A stretch of DNA of 64,000 nucleotides from Neorhizobium huautlense (GTDB taxonomy: Bacteria; Pseudomonadota; Alphaproteobacteria; Rhizobiales; Rhizobiaceae). The stretch's first letter is position 1. The number at the start of each line of letters is the position of its first letter. The stretch covers positions 1-64,000 of the forward strand of contig NZ_JAUSRF010000014.1 in the NCBI RefSeq assembly GCF_030811685.1. Direction: 5' to 3'. This document shows positions 53,581 through 64,000 of the stretch, piece after piece. The notes under the pieces were generated by a model that saw only the letters and a program-made list of their open reading frames with translations, did no database searches and was not told the DNA's origin. A program made the translations under genes and the position numbers.

Positions 53581-53835
53581 ATGAACCATCCGGTGAGCGG
53601 AATGCAAACTGCCGATAATGACAATGCCCAGACCTTGGCCGAAACCGTGAGCGAAACCGTTGCGGAACGCAAGCCGCTCTCTCCCGCTGCACAACGTGCC
53701 CTGCAGGAAGCCGAGACGCGTCGTCAGGCGGCATCTCAGGCGACGGAGATGCCTGAAGAATTCGGCGGCCGCGGCGGCGCCGATCCCGCCCGTTTTGGCG
53801 ATTGGGAGATCAATGGTCGCGCCATCGATTTTTAA
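53581..53835 (+). CDS. DUF1674 protein, SDHAF4-like succinate dehydrogenase assembly factor
   Basis: An 84-residue protein with the DUF1674 C-terminus E-F-G-G-R-G-G-x-D-P-A-R-F-G-D-W-E-I-N-G-R-A-I-D-F. This family is related to mitochondrial SDHAF4, which binds flavinated SdhA during complex II assembly. The first 40 residues are low-complexity and less conserved. Divergent from htpX. Confidence 0.88.
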   Translation: MNHPVSGMQTADNDNAQTLAETVSETVAERKPLSPAAQRALQEAETRRQAASQATEMPEEFGGRGGADPARFGDWEINGRAIDF

Positions 53836-53884
53836 GTAAATATTCCTATTGATTTTGACGTAGAATCGGAATTTATTCCTTTTT

Positions 53885-54328
53885 ATGTTGAAGACACTAT
53901 CCACGCCGCTCCTTTTGGCCGCAGCGATCGCAACCGCGGCTTTCGCGCGCGAAGAAATCGCGGGGCCTGTCGAGGCGACGATTTTGCGTATCGTGGATGG
54001 AGATACTCTGCTCGTCGAGGCAAGGCCATGGCCACAGCAGCGGATGGAAGTGTATGTGCGTATCCGCGGCATCGATGCACCGGAAATGAAATCCGGATGC
54101 CCAGGCGTTCGTCTGGCAGGAGTTGATGCTCGCAACGCTCTGGAAGAGTTGACGGCTGCATCCCGGAAAATCCAGCTCGTCCATATTTCCGGCGACAAAT
54201 ATTTTGGGCGCATCGTTGCCGATGTCATTCTGCCGGACGGAAAGAATGTAGCCGACGACCTTTTGGTCGCCGGCCTGGTGCGCGTTTACAGCGGCGGTCG
54301 GAAGCCGAAAGAAAACTGCGACGGTTAG
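53885..54328 (+). CDS. Secreted thermonuclease (SNase)-like protein
   Basis: A 147-residue exported protein. A signal peptide covers about 1-21 (A-F-A-R cleavage). The SNase-type OB fold is seen as I-L-R-I-V-D-G-D-T-L, R-I-R-G-I-D-A-P-E and Y-F-G-R-I-V-A-D-V. The Arg/Glu catalytic set looks partly present, so activity is plausible but not assured. It ends six bases from the convergent acs. Confidence 0.85.
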   Translation: MLKTLSTPLLLAAAIATAAFAREEIAGPVEATILRIVDGDTLLVEARPWPQQRMEVYVRIRGIDAPEMKSGCPGVRLAGVDARNALEELTAASRKIQLVHISGDKYFGRIVADVILPDGKNVADDLLVAGLVRVYSGGRKPKENCDG

Positions 54329-54334
54329 AGGCCC

Positions 54335-56290
54335 TCAGGCACCAACCTTGTTCTGACGGTTTTCGATCAGATCATCGACAACGGCAGGATCTGCCAGCGT
54401 CGAGGTATCACCGAGGGCCCCGAAATCATCCTCCGCGATCTTGCGGAGAATGCGCCGCATGATCTTGCCCGAACGGGTTTTCGGCAGACCTGGCGCAAAC
54501 TGGATCTTATCCGGTGTGGCGATGGGGCCAATCTCGTTGCGGACATGTTTGACCAGTTCCTGCCGCAGCGTGTCGGTACCCTCGTTGCCGGCCATCAGCG
54601 TCACGTAACAATAGATGCCCTGGCCCTTGAGGCCGTGCGGATAACCGACGACTGCCGCCTCCGACACGAGATTATGCGAAACCAGAGCGGACTCCACCTC
54701 GGCTGTACCAAGACGGTGGCCGGAGACGTTCAGGACATCATCGACGCGACCGGTGATCCAGTAATAGCCGTCCTCGTCCCGACGGCATCCGTCGCCGGTG
54801 AAATATTTCCCCTTGTAGGTGGAAAAATAGGTCTGCACGAAGCGTTCATGATCACCGTAGACACTGCGCATCTGGCCCGGCCAACTGTTAATGATGCAGA
54901 GATTACCGTCGGCAGCGCCTTCCAGCACATTGCCTTCGTTATCGACAAGTTGCGGCTGCACACCGAAGAACGGTTTCGTTGCTGATCCGGGCTTGAGGTC
55001 CGTGACGCCGGGCAGGGGGGTTATCATATGGCCGCCGGTCTCGGTCTGCCACCATGTATCGACGATCGGGCAACGCTTGCCGCCGACGACGTTGTAATAC
55101 CATTCCCACGCCTCCGGATTGATCGGCTCGCCGACCGTGCCGAGCAGCCGCAGGCTGGAACGCGAGGAGCGGGTCACAAAATCGTCGCCGACACTCATCA
55201 GCGAACGGATGGCCGTGGGTGCCGTGTAGAAGATGTTGACCTTGTGCTTGTCGACCACTTCCCAGAACCGACCATTGTCCGGGAAATTCGGCACACCTTC
55301 GAACATCAGCGTCGTCGCGCAATTCGCCAGTGGCCCGTAGACAAGGTAGGAATGCCCGGTCACCCAGCCGACATCGGCGGTGCACCAGTAGATATCGCCG
55401 TCCTGATAATCGAATGTGTATTCATGCGTCATCGCCGCATAGACGAGATAACCGCCCGTCGTGTGCAGCACGCCCTTTGGCTTTCCGGTCGAGCCTGATG
55501 TGTAAAGAATGAACAGCGGATCTTCCGCCTTCATTTTGACCGGCTCGCAATGGCCCTTAACGGTGGCGATTTCCTGATGGTACCAGAGGTCGCGCCCCGG
55601 CGCCCAGTTGGTCTTGCCGCCGGTGCGGCGCACGACCAGGACCTTGTTGACGGTCACATATTGCCGGGCAGCGATATGAATGGCCTTGTCCGTATTTTCC
55701 TTGAGCGGCACCGGCCTGCCGCCGCGTACACCCTCATCGCAGGTAATCACGAAGGTGGATTCACAATCGATGATACGACCGGCAAGCGCTTCCGGCGAAA
55801 AACCACCGAAGACGACGGAATGCACGGCACCTATGCGCGCGCAGGCCAGCATCGCATAGGCCGCTTCGGGGATCATGGGCATGTAGATGGTAACCCGGTC
55901 GCCCTTCTTGACGCCGTGCTTTTTCAGCACATTCGCCATGCGGCAGACCTGATCGTAAAGCTGGTTATAGGTGATCTTCTTGTCGATATAGGGGTTGTCG
56001 CCTTCCCAGATGATGGCGGTGCGTTCCCCATGCGTCTTCAGGTGCCTGTCGATGCAATTGTAGGAAACATTGGTCAGGCCATCCTCGAACCATTTGATCG
56101 AAACCTTGCCCTTAAAGGATGTGTTCTTGACCTTGGTATAGGGTTTGAACCAGTCGATCCGCCGGCCATGCTTGCCCCAAAACTTATCCGGATCCTCAAT
56201 GCTCTCTTCATACCATTTTTCGTATTTCTCCTTGTCGATCAGGGCTTTCGCTCTTGTCGACTTGAGAACCGGATAAATTTTTTCGGACAT
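54335..56290 (-). CDS. acs: Acetyl-CoA synthetase
   Basis: AMP-forming acetate-CoA ligase for acetate assimilation. The 651-residue protein has [11 protein letters not shown] (ATP binding), W-W-Q-T-E-T-G-G and the acetylatable Lys in [11 protein letters not shown] near residue 610. Length is normal. Confidence 0.97.
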   Translation of the reverse strand: MSEKIYPVLKSTRAKALIDKEKYEKWYEESIEDPDKFWGKHGRRIDWFKPYTKVKNTSFKGKVSIKWFEDGLTNVSYNCIDRHLKTHGERTAIIWEGDNPYIDKKITYNQLYDQVCRMANVLKKHGVKKGDRVTIYMPMIPEAAYAMLACARIGAVHSVVFGGFSPEALAGRIIDCESTFVITCDEGVRGGRPVPLKENTDKAIHIAARQYVTVNKVLVVRRTGGKTNWAPGRDLWYHQEIATVKGHCEPVKMKAEDPLFILYTSGSTGKPKGVLHTTGGYLVYAAMTHEYTFDYQDGDIYWCTADVGWVTGHSYLVYGPLANCATTLMFEGVPNFPDNGRFWEVVDKHKVNIFYTAPTAIRSLMSVGDDFVTRSSRSSLRLLGTVGEPINPEAWEWYYNVVGGKRCPIVDTWWQTETGGHMITPLPGVTDLKPGSATKPFFGVQPQLVDNEGNVLEGAADGNLCIINSWPGQMRSVYGDHERFVQTYFSTYKGKYFTGDGCRRDEDGYYWITGRVDDVLNVSGHRLGTAEVESALVSHNLVSEAAVVGYPHGLKGQGIYCYVTLMAGNEGTDTLRQELVKHVRNEIGPIATPDKIQFAPGLPKTRSGKIMRRILRKIAEDDFGALGDTSTLADPAVVDDLIENRQNKVGA

Positions 56291-56541
56291 GAAACTCCTC
56301 CCTCATTTGCATGCTGGCACATTGCATCCACCAATGTGCGACATTCTGGCATTCATACAAATTGGGGCAGGGGCGGCAATTAGACAAATGGAGATGAAAA
56401 GAGAGAATGTGATCTTCGGGATCGCGCTTCAAAGAATTGCAATTCTGTCCCAAATCGATTATACGGCCTCTAATTCCCGGAAATGGTGGTTGATACCCAC
56501 GGCCCGCGACACCGGCGCGGACGGACAGAGGAACTATATCC

Positions 56542-57249
56542 ATGGCTCAACAATTGCTCATGCCGAAGGCGACCGCAGTATGGCTGGTCGACAACACCGC
56601 GCTTTCCTTTGATCAGATTGCCACCTTCTGCAAGCTTCACCCGCTCGAGGTAAAGGCGATTGCCGATGGTGAAGCCGCTCAGGGTATCAAGGGCCTCGAC
56701 CCGATCGCCACCGGCCAGCTTTCGCGCGATGAAATCGCCCACGGCGAAGGCGACATCAATTACAGGCTGAAGCTTTCGGAACCCAAGGTTCGCGTGCCGG
56801 AATCCAAGCGCCGTGGCCCGCGTTATACGCCGGTTTCCAAGCGTCAGGATCGCCCGAACGCCATTTTGTGGCTGGTGCGCAACCATCCGGAACTGAAGGA
56901 CACGCAGATCTCGCGTCTCGTCGGCACCACCAAGTCGACGATCGAACAGATCCGCGACCGCACGCACTGGAACGCCACCAACCTGACCCCGATGGATCCG
57001 GTCACGCTTGGCCTCTGCAGCCAGATCGACCTCGATCTCGAAGTCGAACGCGCCGCCAAGAACCGTCCGTTGCCGACCGCCGCCGAGCTTGGCGCTTCGC
57101 TGCGCCCGGCTAACGAGACCGAGAACCTCGATTTCGGTTATCGTAGCGAGCGCGAAGAAGAGAAGGAAATCGATGCGGACGCCGTTTTCGCGAAACTTAG
57201 CTCGCTGAAGTCGACCCGCACTGAAGAGGAAGACGAAGACAATTTTTAA
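56542..57249 (+). CDS. trcR: TrcR-like DUF1013 transcriptional cell-cycle regulator
   Basis: A 235-residue protein of DUF1013, found only in alphaproteobacteria and known in Caulobacter and relatives as an RNA polymerase-associated regulator. Seen are L-M-P-K-A-T-A-V-W-L-V-D-N-T near the start, a helix-turn-helix-like I-S-R-L-V-G-T-T-K-S-T-I-E-Q-I-R segment (about 132-147) and an acidic tail (E-E-E-D-E-D-N-F). Divergent from acs; a strong terminator follows. Confidence 0.9.
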   Translation: MAQQLLMPKATAVWLVDNTALSFDQIATFCKLHPLEVKAIADGEAAQGIKGLDPIATGQLSRDEIAHGEGDINYRLKLSEPKVRVPESKRRGPRYTPVSKRQDRPNAILWLVRNHPELKDTQISRLVGTTKSTIEQIRDRTHWNATNLTPMDPVTLGLCSQIDLDLEVERAAKNRPLPTAAELGASLRPANETENLDFGYRSEREEEKEIDADAVFAKLSSLKSTRTEEEDEDNF

Positions 57250-57277
57250 GTTGTCCGTCTCTTCGAATGAAAGTCTA

Positions 57278-57319
57278 AAAACAAAACCCCGCCGATATGC
57301 TCGGCGGGGTTTTGTTTTT
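57278..57319. terminator. Bidirectional terminator between trcR and minE
   Basis: AAAACAAAACCCCGCCGA, loop TATGC, TCGGCGGGGTTTTGTTTTT. The stem is long and has T runs on both strands. Confidence 0.9.
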
Positions 57320-57356
57320 CCGGATTGAAGAAGCCGGCCGACCCGGCTCCCTTTCA

Positions 57357-57617
57357 TCACGCGGCCTGAAGGGTCGCCTTCAGCGGAATTTCGACGTCGA
57401 TTTCGAGGATCGACATGTTCTCGTCGCGATCCATCTTCACGTGAACGCGATCGGCGTCGAGTTCGACATGCTTGGCGATAACGGCGAGAATTTCTTCACG
57501 CAGGATCGATACGAGATCGGAACCGGTAGATGCGCGTTCATGAGCCAACAGAACCTGCAGGCGTTCGCGCGCCATCGGCGCCGATTTGTTCTTGCGGAAA
57601 AGACCAAAAATACTCAT
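57357..57617 (-). CDS. minE: Cell division topological specificity factor MinE
   Basis: Stimulates MinD ATPase and confines the division inhibitor to the poles. The 86-residue protein has the membrane/MinD-binding helix ([13 protein letters not shown]) and the C-terminal dimer domain ([13 protein letters not shown]). Overlaps minD by four bases. Confidence 0.96.
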   Translation of the reverse strand: MSIFGLFRKNKSAPMARERLQVLLAHERASTGSDLVSILREEILAVIAKHVELDADRVHVKMDRDENMSILEIDVEIPLKATLQAA

Positions 57618-58429
57618 GCGGCCTTCCTTCCAAAAATCTTGCCGAAAATACCTCGCTTATCGCCAGGGATCGTGATCGGCAGCTGTTCGCCACGAAGGCG
57701 GCGTGCAGCTTCAAAATAGGCCATGGCCGGCGCGCAACGGGCATCAGCAAGCGTTACCGGCGCACCCATGTTGGAGGCGCGTAGCACATCGCTGCTTTCC
57801 GGAATGATGCCGACCAGCGGGATCGACAGGATTTCCAGAACGTCATCGACTTTCAGCATGTCGCCACGATCGGCACGGGCCGAATCGTAACGGGTCAGCA
57901 TCAGATGCTTCTCCATGCGCTCGCCGCGTTCAGCCTTCAGCGTCTTGGAATCGAGCAGACCGATGATGCGGTCCGAATCGCGAACCGACGATACTTCCGG
58001 ATTGGTGACGACGACGGCCATGTCCGCATGGCGCATGGCCAACGTCGCGCCGCGCTCGATACCGGCGGGGCTATCGCAGATGACCCAGTCAAACACGCGC
58101 TTGAGCTCGGTGATGACGCGATCGACGCCTTCGGTCGTCAGGTTGTCCTTGTCGCGGGTCTGCGAGGCCGGAAGGAGGAACAGGCTTTCGAGGCGCTTGT
58201 CGCGAATCAGTGCCTGAGTGAGCTTGGCTTCGCCCTGAATGACGTTGACGAGATCGTAAACGACCCGGCGCTCGGCACCCATGACGAGGTCGAGATTGCG
58301 AAGGCCGACATCGAAGTCCACCACAACAACCCGTTCGCCATTCTGCGCCAGCGCTGCGCCGAGGGCGGCGGTCGACGTTGTCTTGCCGACCCCGCCCTTG
58401 CCGGATGTCACCACGATGACTTTGCCCAT
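57614..58429 (-). CDS. minD: Septum site-determining ATPase MinD
   Basis: Membrane-bound ATPase that carries MinC and oscillates with MinE. The 271-residue protein has the deviant Walker [11 protein letters not shown] (about 9-18), I-C-D-S-P-A-G-I and a C-terminal amphipathic helix ([10 protein letters not shown]) for membrane binding. Confidence 0.97.
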   Translation of the reverse strand: MGKVIVVTSGKGGVGKTTSTAALGAALAQNGERVVVVDFDVGLRNLDLVMGAERRVVYDLVNVIQGEAKLTQALIRDKRLESLFLLPASQTRDKDNLTTEGVDRVITELKRVFDWVICDSPAGIERGATLAMRHADMAVVVTNPEVSSVRDSDRIIGLLDSKTLKAERGERMEKHLMLTRYDSARADRGDMLKVDDVLEILSIPLVGIIPESSDVLRASNMGAPVTLADARCAPAMAYFEAARRLRGEQLPITIPGDKRGIFGKIFGRKAA

Positions 58430-58460
58430 CTTAATCTCCTGTTTCCTGCCGTCTTCCGGC

Positions 58461-59198
58461 TTAGATTATTGTCGAGGCCATGATCGAATCACCATCCAGC
58501 CAGAGCTGGACGGGCTGCCCCACCAGTGCCGGCGACATGTCTTCGATCATTTTGTAAATGCCATCTATAGCCACCAACTCTGCCTCAAGCTTGCGGCAGA
58601 AGATTCTGGATGCAGAATTTCCGGTCGTGCCTGCCATGGCGCGGCCACGAAGCGCGCCGTAAACATGGATGGAGCCGCCGGCAATGACCTCGGCGCCGGA
58701 CGCCACGGAACCGACGATCGTCACATCGCCTTCCGGAAAAATGATCGACTGGCCCGAGCGCACCGGCTCGTTGATGACCAGAGACTGCGTGATGGCGCGA
58801 ACCTGCGGAAGCTCGACCGGCGCGGTGTCAACGCTCTCCGGCTCCTCGCAAGCAGCTTCGCGTTCCTTCACCTCGATATCGGCGGCAGGTTTTCCGCCCT
58901 TCATGGCTGGCGGCATGCCCGGCCCAAGCATGGATGGACGCGCGCCTTCGATGCCCATGATACGAACGTTACGCTCGGCCAGTTGCTCGAAAAGCTCTTT
59001 CAGTTGGACCTTGTCGATGGCAAGGCCGGTGACATCCAGCACAACAGGGCGATCGAGAAAGAAGCCTGCAGAGCGGGAAGCAAGATCGTCCAGCCGGACG
59101 AGCCAGTCATCAAGTGGCAGGTCGGGTGAAAGAACGAGCGCCAGGAAGGAGCGGCCCTTGATGCGGATTGAGCGTGCGTCAGTTAACACTTTGGTCAT
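58461..59198 (-). CDS. minC: Septum site-determining protein MinC
   Basis: Inhibitor of FtsZ assembly away from mid-cell. The 245-residue protein has an N-terminal FtsZ-acting domain (S-I-R-I-K-G-R-S-F-L-A-L to about 105), a linker, and the C-terminal beta-helix dimer domain (R-S-G-Q-S-I-I-F-P-E-G-D-V, I-H-V-Y-G-A-L-R-G-R-A). First gene of minCDE. Confidence 0.95.
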   Translation of the reverse strand: MTKVLTDARSIRIKGRSFLALVLSPDLPLDDWLVRLDDLASRSAGFFLDRPVVLDVTGLAIDKVQLKELFEQLAERNVRIMGIEGARPSMLGPGMPPAMKGGKPAADIEVKEREAACEEPESVDTAPVELPQVRAITQSLVINEPVRSGQSIIFPEGDVTIVGSVASGAEVIAGGSIHVYGALRGRAMAGTTGNSASRIFCRKLEAELVAIDGIYKMIEDMSPALVGQPVQLWLDGDSIMASTII

Positions 59199-59333
59199 CT
59201 ACGTAAAGAAATCGTTGAGAATTCATTAACGTGCACATGGTTAACAAATCGTTAACAAGCGCTGTTTCGATCAGTAGATGGCAGTCTCGAAGACGCCGCT
59301 TCAATCAGGCTAAGCCGTTACGAAAAAATGCTT

Positions 59334-61253
59334 TTATCGGTCGGCTGAAATGTAAACGGGCTTTTGCAGGGCACGCGACACCATATCAAGCGTGGCAGGA
59401 TCATCGATCGTTGCCGGCATGGTCCAAACTTCACCATCCGCAATCTTGCGCATCGTGCCCCGCAGGATCTTTCCTGAGCGGGTTTTGGGCAATTTCGGCA
59501 GAATGAAAGCGGTGCGAAACGCGGCCACCGGGCCGATACGTTCCCGAACCAGATCAACAACCTCCTGGATGATGGCTGATTCGCTACGGGTTACACCATT
59601 CTTCAGGACCAGGAAGCCGTAAGGCACCTGTCCCTTGATTGCGTCCGCCACACCGACCACGGCACATTCGGCAATATCGGGGTGAGACGCGCAGACTTCC
59701 TCCAGCGCGCCCGTCGACAGGCGATGGCCAGCGCAGTTGATGATGTCGTCGGTGCGCGCCATGACGAAAACATATCCGTCATCGTCGATCAGTCCGGCGT
59801 CGGCCGTCTTGTAGTATCCTGGAAACGCCTCAAGGCAGGTTTCACGAAAGCGGTCGTCAGCCTCCCAGAAAGTAACCAGGCAACCCGGCGGCAATGGCAG
59901 GCGGATCGCCAGATTGCCCAGAACGCCTCTTTCCAGAGGCTTGCCGCCATCATCGAGAACATCAACTGCAAAGCCCGGCATGGGCACGGTCGGCGATCCG
60001 TGTTTCACGGGAAACACTTCCAGACCCATCGGGTTGGCAACGATGGCCCAGCCGGTTTCCGTCTGCCACCAGTGATCGACCACCGGAATGCGAAGCAAGG
60101 CTTCCGCCCAATGCAAAGTTTCCGGGTCAGCACGTTCGCCTGCTAGGAAAAGCATTCGCAGGCTGGAGAGATCGCGCCCGGATACAAATTTCCCTTCGGG
60201 ATCATCGCGCCGGATCGCCCGAAAGGCAGTCGGTGCGGTGAAAAGCACATTGACCCGATATTGCTCGACCACACGCCAGAACGTGCCGGCATTCGGGGTA
60301 CCCACCGGCTTGCCCTCGAACAGAACAGTCGTGACACCGGCCAGCAGCGGGCCATAAACAATATAGGAATGGCCGACGACCCAGCCGATGTCGGAGGCGG
60401 TCCAGGAAACATCACCCGGTTTCAGCCCGTAGATGTTTCGAATGGACCATTGAAGCGCGACCATGTGACCGCCATTGTCGCGCACCACGCCTTTCGGCTT
60501 TCCGGTCGTGCCGGATGTGTAGAGGATGTAAAGCGGGTCGGTGGCCAACACGGGCACACAGGCGACCTCGGACTTCTTTTCCCTTTCCGCCGCAACCAGC
60601 TCGGCAAAATCCAGTTCGCCGTGCTCCGCCCGCAGATCGACGCGCAACTGTTCACGCTGCAGGATAAGACGATGGGACGGTTTGGTTTCGGCGAGATCGA
60701 TCGCGGCATCGACAAGCGGCTTGTAGGCAACCGCACGCCCGGGTTCGAGCCCGCAGCTGGCCGCGATAACCACCTTGGCGCGCGCACTATCCAGACGTGA
60801 GGCAAGTTCCTGTGCCGCAAAGCCACCGAACACGACGGAATGGACCGCGCCGATACGTGCACAGGCCAGCATGGAGAAGACCGCCTCCGGCACCATCGGC
60901 ATGTAGATGACGACACGATCGCCCTTTGTGACGCCAAGATTTTGCAGAACCGCGGCGACCGCCGTGACCTCCTGGAGAACATCATAGAATGTGAAGATTC
61001 GGCTGGCGCCGGACATGGCACTGTCGAAAATGATGGCCGGATCTTTTCCGCGGCCAGCGGCCACATGCCGATCGACACAGTTGTAGCAGGTGTTGGTGCT
61101 GCCCCCGACGAACCACCGGCCATAAACACCCTGCTCCGGATCGAAGACATGGTGCGGTGGCTCGAACCAGCTCACATCCCTGGCGGCTTCACCCCAATAT
61201 CCTACTGGATCCCGCTTCCAATGCTCGTAAACCTCGGCATAGCGACTGGACAT
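59334..61253 (-). CDS. prpE: Propionyl-CoA synthetase (PrpE-like acyl-CoA synthetase)
   Basis: AMP-forming ligase for propionate or a similar short acid. The 639-residue protein has Y-T-S-G-T-T-G-K-P-K-G, W-W-Q-T-E-T-G-W (Trp where Acs has Gly) and [11 protein letters not shown]. It also has the PrpE-like N-terminus Y-N-C-V-D-R-H-V, so it belongs to the acs family but differs from the acs at 54-56 kb. Acetate or 3-hydroxypropionate are possible substrates. Confidence 0.9.
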   Translation of the reverse strand: MSSRYAEVYEHWKRDPVGYWGEAARDVSWFEPPHHVFDPEQGVYGRWFVGGSTNTCYNCVDRHVAAGRGKDPAIIFDSAMSGASRIFTFYDVLQEVTAVAAVLQNLGVTKGDRVVIYMPMVPEAVFSMLACARIGAVHSVVFGGFAAQELASRLDSARAKVVIAASCGLEPGRAVAYKPLVDAAIDLAETKPSHRLILQREQLRVDLRAEHGELDFAELVAAEREKKSEVACVPVLATDPLYILYTSGTTGKPKGVVRDNGGHMVALQWSIRNIYGLKPGDVSWTASDIGWVVGHSYIVYGPLLAGVTTVLFEGKPVGTPNAGTFWRVVEQYRVNVLFTAPTAFRAIRRDDPEGKFVSGRDLSSLRMLFLAGERADPETLHWAEALLRIPVVDHWWQTETGWAIVANPMGLEVFPVKHGSPTVPMPGFAVDVLDDGGKPLERGVLGNLAIRLPLPPGCLVTFWEADDRFRETCLEAFPGYYKTADAGLIDDDGYVFVMARTDDIINCAGHRLSTGALEEVCASHPDIAECAVVGVADAIKGQVPYGFLVLKNGVTRSESAIIQEVVDLVRERIGPVAAFRTAFILPKLPKTRSGKILRGTMRKIADGEVWTMPATIDDPATLDMVSRALQKPVYISADR

Positions 61254-61343
61254 ATGACTTCTCCTCCCACGCGAACCACAGCTCGCGTGAACAGTTTAGG
61301 CAGAAGTCATCAAATCGAAAATCCGACGAAGGGCGAAGGCCCT

Positions 61344-62003
61344 TCAGCGCGACCCGAAAATGGCCGAACCGACGCGCACACTGGTGGCGCCGAACTGGAC
61401 GGCGGTTTCAAAATCGCCCGACATGCCCATCGAGAGTTTTGCAATGCCGTTTTCCTCAGCAAGTTTGCGCAGCAATGCGAAATACGGACCGGGATGATCG
61501 TCCGCCGGCGGTATGCACATCAATCCTTCAATATCGAGCGACAAATCCTCGCGGCAATAACGAAGGAAGGCGGCAGTGTCCTTGGGCGCGATGCCCGCCT
61601 TTTGCGGTTCAAGACCGATATTGACCTGAACATAGAGGCGCGGCTTGCGATCCTGCCTGGTCATTTCCTGAGCAAGAGCCGCAGCGATCTTTTCCCGATC
61701 CACCGTCTCGATCACATCGAACAATGCAACCGCTTCGGCCGCCTTGTTGGATTGCAGCGGACCAATGAGATGCAATTCGATGTCGGAGGTTTCCTGTTTC
61801 AGGATAGGCCACTTTGACTGGCTTTCCTGCACGCGATTTTCGCCGAAAATGCGCTGCCCGGCAGCGATCACCGGGCGAATGTCCTCGACATCGAATGTTT
61901 TTGAGACTGCAACCAGTTCGACCGCACCGGCAGTTCGGTGGCCAGTTTTTTCCGCGGCCTTGATACGGCCTTGAACCTCGGCAAGTCTCTGTTCGACAGT
62001 CAT
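61344..62003 (-). CDS. YggS-family PLP-binding homeostasis protein
   Basis: Pyridoxal-phosphate-binding TIM-barrel protein that buffers free PLP and affects amino-acid balance. ATG 62003 gives 219 residues; the PLP-binding Lys lies in V-A-V-S-K-T-F near residue 37. H-L-I-G-P-L-Q-S-N-K, S-M-G-M-S-G-D-F and V-R-V-G-S-A-I-F-G are typical. Divergent from leuS. Confidence 0.95.
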   Translation of the reverse strand: MTVEQRLAEVQGRIKAAEKTGHRTAGAVELVAVSKTFDVEDIRPVIAAGQRIFGENRVQESQSKWPILKQETSDIELHLIGPLQSNKAAEAVALFDVIETVDREKIAAALAQEMTRQDRKPRLYVQVNIGLEPQKAGIAPKDTAAFLRYCREDLSLDIEGLMCIPPADDHPGPYFALLRKLAEENGIAKLSMGMSGDFETAVQFGATSVRVGSAIFGSR

Positions 62004-62166
62004 TGGTATCTCCAGCATGTATGCAGATCAGCGATTAACCGGCAGAGGGCCGAATGCCAAGCCTTTCCAGCCTTCCGGCCTGATCAAAGGCCCGGCAAAA
62101 CTTGACGCTCGGATGGTTTCGTGGTGAAGGTCAGCCCAAACGCATCATATTCCGGAAATCAATAAA

Positions 62167-64000
62167 ATGGCCAGTGAACGTTACAATCCGCGCGACGCCG
62201 AGCCTCGCTGGCAGGCGCGCTGGAATGAAGCAAAAACCTTCCAGACGGACAATAGCGATCCTCGCGAGAAATATTACGTCCTCGAGATGTTCCCCTATCC
62301 GTCGGGCCGCATTCACATGGGCCACGTACGCAACTATGCGATGGGCGATGTCGTTGCACGTTACAAGCGCGCGCGCGGCTATAACGTCTTGCACCCGATG
62401 GGCTGGGACGCCTTCGGCATGCCGGCGGAAAATGCCGCCCGAGACAACAAGGTTCACCCCAAGGAGTGGACCTACCAGAATATCGCTTCCATGAAGAAAC
62501 AGCTGAAGGCCATGGGGCTTTCACTGGACTGGACGCGCGAGTTCGCAACCTGCGATGTCGATTATTATCATCGCCAGCAGATGCTTTTCCTCGACATGAT
62601 GGAAAAAGGTCTGGTTTACCGCAAGCAGTCCAAGGTCAACTGGGACCCGGTCGATAACACCGTTCTGGCCAATGAGCAGGTGATCGATGGTCGCGGCTGG
62701 CGCTCCGGTGCGCTGGTCGAACAGCGCGAACTGGTTCAGTGGTTCTTCAAGATCACTGAATTCAGCCAGGACCTGCTGGACGCGCTCGACACGCTGGATC
62801 AGTGGCCGGAAAAGGTCCGGCTGATGCAGAAGAACTGGATCGGCCGTTCCGAGGGCTTGGCGCTGCGCTGGGAGCTGACGGCCGACAGCCAGACTGAAAG
62901 CGGTGCCGCGGACATCGAAGTCTACACCACTCGCCCCGACACGCTGTTCGGCGCTTCCTTCCTGGCGATCGCCGCCGACCATCCGGTCGCCCGTTCTATC
63001 GCTGAGAAAAATGCCGAAGCGCAGAGTTTCTGCGAGGAGTGCCGTCAGGCCGGCACATCCCTGGCTGCTCTGGAAACAGCGGAAAAGAAGGGTTTTGACA
63101 CCGGTCTCAAGGTAAAACACCCGCTCGATCCGAACTGGGAAGTGCCGGTCTATATCGCCAATTTCGTGCTGATGGATTACGGCACCGGCGCCATTTTCGG
63201 CTGCCCGTCCGGTGATCAGCGCGATCTGGATTTCGCACGCAAATATGGCCTTCCGGTCGTGCCGGTTGTCATGCCCGCCGATGGTGATGCCGCGACCTTC
63301 ACTGTCGGTGAAGAAGCCTATGATGGCGACGGTGTGATGATCAATTCGCGCTTCCTCGACGGCATGAGCACGGAAGCCGCATTCGAGACGGTGGCGACGA
63401 AGCTTTCCGAGCAGGTTCTGGGCGACGCCCCACAGGCCAACCGCAAGGTCAATTTCCGCCTGCGTGACTGGGGCATTTCCCGCCAGCGTTACTGGGGTTG
63501 CCCCATCCCCGTCATCCATTGCGAAGTTTGCGGTGTCGTGCCGGTTCCGAAGAAGAACCTTCCGGTACAATTGCCCGATGACGTGACTTTCGACCAGCCG
63601 GGCAATCCGCTCGACCGTCACGCCACATGGCGTCACGTGGCCTGCCCGCAATGCGGCCACGATGCCCGTCGCGAAACCGATACGATGGACACGTTCGTCG
63701 ATTCCAGCTGGTATTATACCCGCTTCACGGCGCCCTGGGAAAACGACCCGACCGATCCGGCCGTTGCCAATCACTGGCTGGCGGTCGACCAGTATATCGG
63801 CGGCATCGAGCACGCGATCCTGCATCTGCTCTATTCGCGCTTCTTTACCCGGGCCATGCAGGCGACCGGCCATGTGGGCGTCAGCGAGCCGTTCAAGGGC
63901 CTTTTCACGCAAGGCATGGTCGTCCACGAAACCTACCGCCGTGGATCCGGCTCCAATGGCGAATGGATTGCCCCGGCTGACCTTCGTATCGAAGAGACCG
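62167..64000 (+). CDS. leuS: Leucyl-tRNA synthetase, N-terminal part (continues past the right edge)
   Basis: Class I aminoacyl-tRNA synthetase. The frame is open from ATG 62167 to the end of the window, 611 codons out of about 870. It begins [16 protein letters not shown] and has the HIGH motif as H-M-G-H in [14 protein letters not shown], the connective editing domain ([11 protein letters not shown]), and [10 protein letters not shown]. The KMSKS motif lies beyond the edge. Confidence 0.97.
   Translation, partial: MASERYNPRDAEPRWQARWNEAKTFQTDNSDPREKYYVLEMFPYPSGRIHMGHVRNYAMGDVVARYKRARGYNVLHPMGWDAFGMPAENAARDNKVHPKEWTYQNIASMKKQLKAMGLSLDWTREFATCDVDYYHRQQMLFLDMMEKGLVYRKQSKVNWDPVDNTVLANEQVIDGRGWRSGALVEQRELVQWFFKITEFSQDLLDALDTLDQWPEKVRLMQKNWIGRSEGLALRWELTADSQTESGAADIEVYTTRPDTLFGASFLAIAADHPVARSIAEKNAEAQSFCEECRQAGTSLAALETAEKKGFDTGLKVKHPLDPNWEVPVYIANFVLMDYGTGAIFGCPSGDQRDLDFARKYGLPVVPVVMPADGDAATFTVGEEAYDGDGVMINSRFLDGMSTEAAFETVATKLSEQVLGDAPQANRKVNFRLRDWGISRQRYWGCPIPVIHCEVCGVVPVPKKNLPVQLPDDVTFDQPGNPLDRHATWRHVACPQCGHDARRETDTMDTFVDSSWYYTRFTAPWENDPTDPAVANHWLAVDQYIGGIEHAILHLLYSRFFTRAMQATGHVGVSEPFKGLFTQGMVVHETYRRGSGSNGEWIAPADLRIEET

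Overview
The window looks like a chromosomal segment of an alphaproteobacterium of the Rhizobiales, close to the Agrobacterium/Rhizobium group. The evidence is the block obgE-proB-proA-nadD-rsfS-rlmH, the DUF1013 regulator TrcR, a GTTC-N7-GTTC LexA box before an imuA-imuB-dnaE2 cassette, the giant NAD-glutamate dehydrogenase, and a high G+C content. I infer the taxon from gene content and family resemblance; no search was run.

Positions 1-8277 are an accessory block: a type I-C CRISPR-Cas operon on the minus strand (cas3, a GIY-YIG nuclease gene, cas5c, cas8c with a likely internal cas11c, cas7c, cas4, cas1, cas2). The interference genes look intact. The adaptation genes are damaged: cas1 carries a one-base frameshift in a homopolymer, and cas2 is cut at about codon 55 by an IS630-family element whose 3' end lies at the left edge. 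No CRISPR array is in the window. The block stops at the 3' end of a tRNA-Ser(CGA) gene, which may mark an island boundary. The GIY-YIG gene between cas3 and cas5 is not part of the standard I-C gene set known to me and is the most unusual item here.

Positions 8.4-22.4 kb are core genes: rplU-rpmA, two GNAT acetyltransferases, an EEP phosphoesterase, obgE-proB-proA-nadD, rsfS-rlmH, an EnvC-like protein with CtpA, a divergent polysaccharide deacetylase, rppH, and bfd-bfr for iron storage. Positions 22.5-28.4 kb hold the SOS mutagenesis cassette imuA-imuB-dnaE2 behind a perfect LexA box. Then come a zincin-like peptidase, a CoA-ester lyase with a DUF1737 protein, leuD and leuB, a PAP2 phosphatase, and a three-gene cluster for starting a surface polysaccharide (polyprenyl-phosphate sugar transferase, SDR epimerase, CapD/WbpM-like dehydratase).

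Positions 37.3-64 kb carry asd with a possible Thr/Ile-rich leader peptide, an MltB-like transglycosylase, carbonic anhydrase and pyridoxal kinase, NAD-glutamate dehydrogenase, an MFS transporter, then on the minus strand htpX-rsmB-heparinase-purH, an SdhE/SDHAF4-type assembly factor (DUF1674), a secreted nuclease-like protein, acs, trcR, minCDE, prpE, a YggS-family PLP protein, and the first 611 codons of leuS, which runs off the right edge.
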